A stretch of DNA of 17,624 nucleotides, taken from Spirochaetota bacterium (GTDB lineage Bacteria; Spirochaetota; Spirochaetia; Treponematales; UBA12059). Both the position numbers and the translations under genes were made by a program. The notes under the pieces are model-generated. The model was not told the origin of the DNA. It did not search any database and saw only the letters and a list, made by a program, of their open reading frames with translations. Below, piece by piece: positions 14,468-17,624 of this stretch. The stretch's first letter is position 1; every line of letters starts with the position of its first letter. The stretch spans positions 1-17,624 of the forward strand of contig JAKLIU010000010.1 in NCBI GenBank assembly GCA_022709445.1, read 5' to 3'.

Positions 14468-14500
14468 GGGCGCCCAGGGCGCCCACGGGCCGTCGGCCCG
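14468..14500 (+). promoter_or_regulatory. Two tandem GC hairpins in the cytochrome mRNA leader
   Basis: GGGCGC pairs with GCGCCC (14468-14484, 5-base loop), and CGGGCC with GGCCCG (14486-14500, 3-base loop). They sit at the predicted 5' end of the mRNA and finish 12 bases before the ribosome site. Neither is followed by a T run, so they are not intrinsic terminators; mRNA protection or translational control is possible. Confidence 0.5.
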
Positions 14501-14526
14501 CGAGACCACGCGAAGGAGGTTCCATA

Positions 14527-14694
14527 GTGAATACGGCCAACTCCGCGCGAGCGCTCCTCCTCGTCGCCTTTTTCGGCGCCGGGGCCATGTTCGTCCATGC
14601 CGAGGGCAGCTGCATAGCCTGCCACGGAAACCAGACGACCATGAAAACGCTCGTCGTGCCGCCCTCGGGCGGATCCGCCGAAGGCGAAGGGTGA
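14527..14694 (+). CDS. N-terminal part of an interrupted multiheme cytochrome c (signal peptide and first heme site)
   Basis: GTG 14527 is preceded by a full AAGGAGGT at 14513-14520 with a 6-base spacer. The 55 codons encode a signal peptide (hydrophobic core ALLLVAFFGAGAMF, likely cleavage after VHA) and a first heme motif, CIACHGN. A TGA at 14692-14694 then ends translation. The same frame stays open beyond the stop through AGTPPPVRADYY into the ten-heme body at 14731, so one gene has been split by this codon. As a stand-alone product it would be a one-heme exported peptide of about 32 mature residues. It is either a disabled gene, a recoded one, or a base-call error. Confidence 0.75.
   Translation: MNTANSARALLLVAFFGAGAMFVHAEGSCIACHGNQTTMKTLVVPPSGGSAEGEG
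14692..14694 (+). other. In-frame TGA inside the cytochrome c gene
   Basis: The codon lies in a Gly/Pro/Ser-rich linker (GGSAEGEG, stop, AGTPPP). The flanking halves are in one frame and need each other: the left supplies export, the right supplies ten heme sites. TGA is an ordinary stop elsewhere in this window, so wholesale code change is excluded. Confidence 0.85.
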
Positions 14695-14730
14695 GCGGGT
14701 ACCCCTCCCCCGGTTCGGGCGGATTATTAC

Positions 14731-15747
14731 ATGGGTTACGTGGTGACCCAGGACGCCGTCGATAGCGACGCGCATTTCTACCTCGACTGCCAGACCTGCC
14801 ACCAGGGCAATCCGGCCGGCACGGACAAGGCGAGCTCCCACAAGGGACTGGTCGCCAGGCCTTCCGACAAGCCGGTGGAGAGCTGCGGGCAGTGCCATGA
14901 GCAGATCGCGAAAACCTACACGCTCTCCCTCCACTACACCGCCGCGGGCATGCGGAACGGCGTCTCGGGCCGCTTCAACGCCGCGGAGAAGAAGATTTTC
15001 GACGCTTCGGTATTCGAGCAATCCTGCCGGAGCTGCCACGCCTCCTGCGGCGACTGCCACGTGAAGAGTCCCGTGATCTCCGGCATCAACACCGGCCTCC
15101 TGGACGGGCACAAGTTCGTCAAGGTGGACGAGTCGAAGACCTGCGCGCTCTGCCACGGCGGCCGGGTCTACCCCGAGTTCACCGGCGAGTACGGCGGAAC
15201 CCCGGACGTGCACTACCGCAAGGGCATGACCTGCGTGGATTGCCACTCCGGCGAGCAGTTCCACGGCGACGGCGTAGCCTACGCGGGCCGCAGGGACGTG
15301 GCCGACAAGCCCGCCTGCGCCGACTGCCACGACATCGCGACCATGGGCAACGCTTCCACGCAGCAGGCCCACGCGACGCACGAGGACTCCGTCTCGTGCT
15401 CCGCGTGCCACACCGCCTCGGTCTACCGCCAGTGCTCGTCCTGCCACCTCGGCGGGGGAGCCACGGCCAGCCCGGCCATCGTGCTCGGGGAAAATCCCCG
15501 CGTGCCCGGCCAGCTCACCACGCTCCGGCTGATTCCCACGGTGCGCGACACCTTCGCCAAGGCGGGCATCGCCCAGGCGAGCTACGACGCCCTGCCCAAC
15601 TACTGGGATGCGGTGCCGCACAACATGGCCAAGCGCACGGACCGCACGCGCGACTGCGACAGCTGCCATGAGGACCACACCTACTGGCTGGAAGCCGGCG
15701 CCATCCCCAAGGGCCTGTCGCTAAAGAATCTGGAACTGGTTCCCTGA
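14731..15747 (+). CDS. Multiheme cytochrome c, main body with ten CxxCH motifs
   Basis: This 338-residue stretch carries ten CxxCH heme-attachment motifs, at residues 20, 52, 99, 106, 138, 168, 196, 223, 235 and 309; with CIACH in the preceding fragment the complete protein would have eleven hemes. The close pair CRSCHASCGDCH and many extra His residues suggest tightly packed bis-His hemes, as in periplasmic electron-transfer cytochromes. ATG 14731 has only a weak upstream GGCGG and the product would lack a signal peptide, without which hemes cannot be attached, so I regard this as the rest of the gene begun at 14527. I cannot assign a substrate. It is divergent from resB-ccsA and followed after 40 bases by an exported rhodanese, hinting at periplasmic sulfur redox. 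Confidence 0.85.
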   Translation: MGYVVTQDAVDSDAHFYLDCQTCHQGNPAGTDKASSHKGLVARPSDKPVESCGQCHEQIAKTYTLSLHYTAAGMRNGVSGRFNAAEKKIFDASVFEQSCRSCHASCGDCHVKSPVISGINTGLLDGHKFVKVDESKTCALCHGGRVYPEFTGEYGGTPDVHYRKGMTCVDCHSGEQFHGDGVAYAGRRDVADKPACADCHDIATMGNASTQQAHATHEDSVSCSACHTASVYRQCSSCHLGGGATASPAIVLGENPRVPGQLTTLRLIPTVRDTFAKAGIAQASYDALPNYWDAVPHNMAKRTDRTRDCDSCHEDHTYWLEAGAIPKGLSLKNLELVP

Positions 15748-15752
15748 TACGC

Positions 15753-15766
15753 GGCCCTCACGGGCC
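15753..15766 (+). other. Small hairpin between cytochrome and rhodanese genes
   Basis: GGCCC TCAC GGGCC forms a 5-base-pair stem with a tetraloop in the 40-base gap. There is no T run, so it is not an intrinsic terminator; mRNA processing or stabilisation is possible. Confidence 0.4.
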
Positions 15767-15787
15767 AGACAGAAAGAGGAGATGACC

Positions 15788-16660
15788 ATGAAGAAGATCC
15801 TGTTCGTGCTGCTGGTCGCGCTCGTCGCGGCCCCCGCCTTCGCCCGCGACGTGGATGCAATCGTGTCCGCCGACTGGGTGGAAGCCAACCTGTCCAACGC
15901 CCGCGTCGTCGTGATCGACGTGCGCAAGGTGGAGGACTACAAGGCCGGCCACATCCCCGGCGCCGTCAACGTGCTCGGCCTGTACGTGGCCAAGGATGGA
16001 CTCAACAACGAGGTACCGCTCCTGGACGACCTGTCCGATATCATCGCCGAGGCCGGCATCGACGCCAATTCCATCGTGGTGGTGGTAGAGTCCGACGGCT
16101 CGCGTTTCGCCTGGTCCACCCGCGTGGCCTGGACCCTGGTGTACGCCGGCATTCCCAACGTGACCATCCTGGACGGCGGGTACGCCGCCTGGACCAAGGC
16201 CGCCAAGCCCGTCGCCACCGACTTCAGCTCCCGCGAGGAAACCGCCTTCGTCGCCAAGCCCGTGCCGGCCTACCTGACCACCAAGGACTACCTGATCAAG
16301 AACCTCAAGAAGGCCCAGATCATCGACGCCCGCAGCTACGACACCTACTTCGGCCTGACCAAGCAGGCCTTCGTCGACCAGTTCGGCCACATCCCGCTCG
16401 CCACTTCGCTGCCCGCCGCCTGGATCACCGCCGACGGCCTCGTGCGCCCCAAGGCCGACCTGGAAGCCATGGTCAAGGCGCTCAAGCTCGACCCCAAGAA
16501 GGACACCATCATCCACTGCGACTCCGGCGTGCTCTGCTCCGCCTGGTGGTGGATCCTTACCCAGCAGCTCGGCTGGACCAAGGTCGGCTCCTACGACGGC
16601 TCCGCCCAGGAAATCTCCAAGGATCCGTCCGTCAAGTTCGTGAAGTATTCCTGGAAGTGA
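15788..16660 (+). CDS. Exported two-domain rhodanese (thiosulfate/3-mercaptopyruvate sulfurtransferase family)
   Basis: This 290-residue protein begins with a signal peptide (MKKILFVLLVALVAAPAFA, cleavage after residue 19), placing it in the periplasm. It has two rhodanese domains. The N-terminal one (about 24-140: VVIDVRKVEDYKAGHIPGAVN, then ILDGGYAAW) has no cysteine in its loop position (VESDGSRFA) and is the usual inactive half. The C-terminal one (about 160-288) has the active loop HCDSGVLCSAWW with Cys244 as sulfur carrier and a second Cys at 250. ATG 15788 has GAGGAG at 15776-15781 with a 6-base spacing; the ATG at 15782 is too close to that site. Sharing the transcript with the cytochrome suggests sulfane-sulfur transfer tied to electron flow, but donor and acceptor are unknown. 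Confidence 0.9.
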   Translation: MKKILFVLLVALVAAPAFARDVDAIVSADWVEANLSNARVVVIDVRKVEDYKAGHIPGAVNVLGLYVAKDGLNNEVPLLDDLSDIIAEAGIDANSIVVVVESDGSRFAWSTRVAWTLVYAGIPNVTILDGGYAAWTKAAKPVATDFSSREETAFVAKPVPAYLTTKDYLIKNLKKAQIIDARSYDTYFGLTKQAFVDQFGHIPLATSLPAAWITADGLVRPKADLEAMVKALKLDPKKDTIIHCDSGVLCSAWWWILTQQLGWTKVGSYDGSAQEISKDPSVKFVKYSWK

Positions 16661-16688
16661 CGCTCGCGCCACCGGTGCAATGACGATG

Positions 16689-16717
16689 CCGCCCGGCAGT
16701 GCCGGGCGGTTTTTTTT
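16689..16717 (+). terminator. Intrinsic terminator of the cytochrome-rhodanese operon
   Basis: CCGCCCGGC and GCCGGGCGG form a 9-base-pair GC stem with an AGT loop, followed directly by eight T residues. It lies 28 bases after the rhodanese stop and separates the operon from the convergent response regulator gene. Confidence 0.9.
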
Positions 16718-16731
16718 ACCCGAAGCCTGCG

Positions 16732-17394
16732 TCAGACCAGCTTTTCGTCCATTGCCTTGCGGACGATCTCCGCCTTGGACGACACGTTCAGCTTGCGGTA
16801 GATGTGCAGCATGTGCTTCTTGGCGGTGGAGCCCGCGATGTGGTGCTTCTCCGCCAGCTCCCGGTAGGTCAGCCCCTCCACGATGTCGCGCAGCAATTCG
16901 CGCTCGCGGCCGGTGAGTCCGTAGTCCGCGGCCGGCGAGGGCATGCCCTCGTTCCGCAGCTCGTCCAGGAGCCGGCGCGCGACGGTTGGGCTGATGGGCG
17001 AGCCCTCGTTGCGGGCGCTCAGGATCTGCTCGACCAGTGTCTCCGGCCGGGTGTTCTTGAGCAGGTAGCCCTTGGCGCCCGCGCGGATGGCGGCCAGGAT
17101 GGTGCCCGGCTCCTCGAACACCGTGAGGATGAGTACCATGACGGCTGGATGGGCGTCCTGCAGGCAACGGGTCGCCTCGATGCCGTCCATCCCCGGCAGG
17201 TTGATGTCCATCAGCGCGACGTCGGGCTCGGGGTGGGTCCCGAGCCAGGCAAGCAGCTCCTCCGCGCTGGGGAGGCCCGCCCGCACCTGCACCCTCTTGT
17301 CCAAGCCCAGGAGGTAGGCCAGGCCCTCGCGGACCTCCTTCTGGTCCTCCACGATGGCGACGGTCAGCGGGGCGCGGCTGGTGTCCACCCTCAT
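16732..17394 (-). CDS. NarL/FixJ-family response regulator
   Basis: This 220-residue two-component regulator has a receiver domain at about residues 10-128, with the acidic pocket at Glu16/Asp17, phosphoacceptor Asp63 in ALMDINLPGMDG, the switch Thr91 and Lys113 in GYLLKN. A LuxR-type helix-turn-helix follows at about 155-215 (LTGRERELLRDIVEGLTYRELAEKHHIAGSTAKKHMLHIYRKL), where the usual TVK of the recognition helix reads TAK. ATG 17394 overlaps the stop of the upstream sensor kinase (ATGA), so kinase and regulator form a pair. Target genes are not evident. No terminator sits at its 3' end on this strand; the nearby stem belongs to the convergent operon, though such stems can work in both directions. 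Confidence 0.92.
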   Translation of the reverse strand: MRVDTSRAPLTVAIVEDQKEVREGLAYLLGLDKRVQVRAGLPSAEELLAWLGTHPEPDVALMDINLPGMDGIEATRCLQDAHPAVMVLILTVFEEPGTILAAIRAGAKGYLLKNTRPETLVEQILSARNEGSPISPTVARRLLDELRNEGMPSPAADYGLTGRERELLRDIVEGLTYRELAEKHHIAGSTAKKHMLHIYRKLNVSSKAEIVRKAMDEKLV

Positions 17395-17624
17395 TCCGCC
17401 GCCTCCGCGTCCTCGGTACCCGTGACGCAGCCGTGGGGCAGGTCGATGCGGTATCGGGTGCCCGACCCGGGCGCGGTCCGGACCGTGAGCGAGCCCCCGA
17501 GCCGGCCCACCCGGTAGCGCATGTTGCCGCTGCCCGAACCCTCCCCGGTCACCGCCGGGTCCCAGCCGGCCCCGTCGTCCGAGAACAGGAAGCTGAGCCC
17601 GTCCGGACCCGGCGCCATGTCGAA
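17391..17624 (-). CDS. Sensor histidine kinase, C-terminal end (5' part outside window)
   Basis: The last 77 residues of a histidine kinase enter from the right edge. Visible is the end of the HATPase domain: FLFSDDGAGWDP (G1 box), then GSGSGNMRYRVGRLGGSLTVRTAPGSGTRYRIDLP, which matches the G2 box and terminal strands of the NarX/DegS-type (HisKA_3) kinases that pair with NarL-family regulators. The frame is open to the window edge, so the Met at 17618 is internal. Its stop overlaps the regulator's ATG, making them a cognate pair. The sensor domain and stimulus lie outside the window. Confidence 0.85.
   Translation of the reverse strand, partial: FDMAPGPDGLSFLFSDDGAGWDPAVTGEGSGSGNMRYRVGRLGGSLTVRTAPGSGTRYRIDLPHGCVTGTEDAEAAE

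Larger units (their letters stand above)
14319..14526. other. Divergent intergenic region between resB and the cytochrome gene
   Basis: These 208 bases carry back-to-back promoters. The central part (about 14375-14440) is strikingly AT-rich for this genome. GTCAAGTT occurs twice (14389-14396 and 14460-14467), the second copy touching the -10 of the cytochrome promoter. The right end holds two GC hairpins and the AAGGAGGT ribosome site. Confidence 0.6.

Noticed and set aside
14466..14765. Frame overlapping the cytochrome start as a separate gene, or as a frameshift partner
   Set aside because: It encodes Arg/Gly-rich sequence with no heme motif, and the two cytochrome halves are already in the same frame, so no frameshift is needed.
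1..17624. CRISPR arrays, insertion sequences, prophage genes, tRNA or rRNA genes
   Set aside because: No regularly spaced repeats, transposase or integrase motifs, or cloverleaf/rRNA sequences were seen; a tRNAscan or Rfam search would be the decisive check.

Overview
The window is GC-rich chromosomal DNA, packed with genes, from what looks like an anaerobic or facultatively anaerobic diderm bacterium. Supporting signs are an hgcAB mercury-methylation pair, an eleven-heme exported cytochrome, System II (ResB/CcsA) cytochrome c maturation, and a periplasmic solute-binding/PAS/HisKA_2 sensor kinase. Arg AGG and Ile ATA codons are fairly common despite the high GC. Spirochaetota or Desulfobacterota would fit; the sequence alone does not let me choose.

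Layout, left to right. (1) 1-1820, + strand: the C-terminal part of a DUF885 metallopeptidase-like protein, coupled by a GTGA overlap to a TetR-family regulator. (2) 1841-6945, - strand: an operon of class III aminotransferase, class II aldolase, FGGY sugar kinase and MFS transporter, with stop-start overlaps or near-contact between genes. It is driven by a TTGACA promoter whose start region carries a perfect 16-bp palindrome, a good candidate operator for the nearby TetR protein. This looks like a catabolic unit for an unidentified aminated or hydroxylated carbon compound. (3) 6987-8905, + strand: a YchJ/SEC-C protein followed after 10 bases by hgcA (corrinoid, membrane-bound) and hgcB (2x[4Fe-4S] ferredoxin). 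HgcA carries the cap-helix variant NVWCSAGK. (4) 8939-10463, - strand: tyrS with a short Gly-rich repeat tail. It is preceded by what looks like a complete attenuation leader: consensus promoter, an apparently leaderless 22-codon ORF with adjacent Tyr codons, and a strong intrinsic terminator. A mini-ORF overlaps the TTG start of tyrS. (5) 10553-12547, + strand: a sensor histidine kinase, converging with ccsA. (6) 12538-14318, - strand: resB-ccsA, the System II heme ligation pair. (7) 14433-16717, + strand, divergent from resB: a multiheme cytochrome c gene interrupted by an in-frame TGA, an exported two-domain rhodanese, and an intrinsic terminator. (8) 16732-17624, - strand: a NarL/FixJ response regulator and the 3' end of its partner sensor kinase, which runs off the window.

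The points most worth following up are the hgcAB locus with its variant motif, the tyrS leader, the TGA inside the cytochrome gene, and the uncharacterised aminotransferase-aldolase-kinase operon with its candidate operator.
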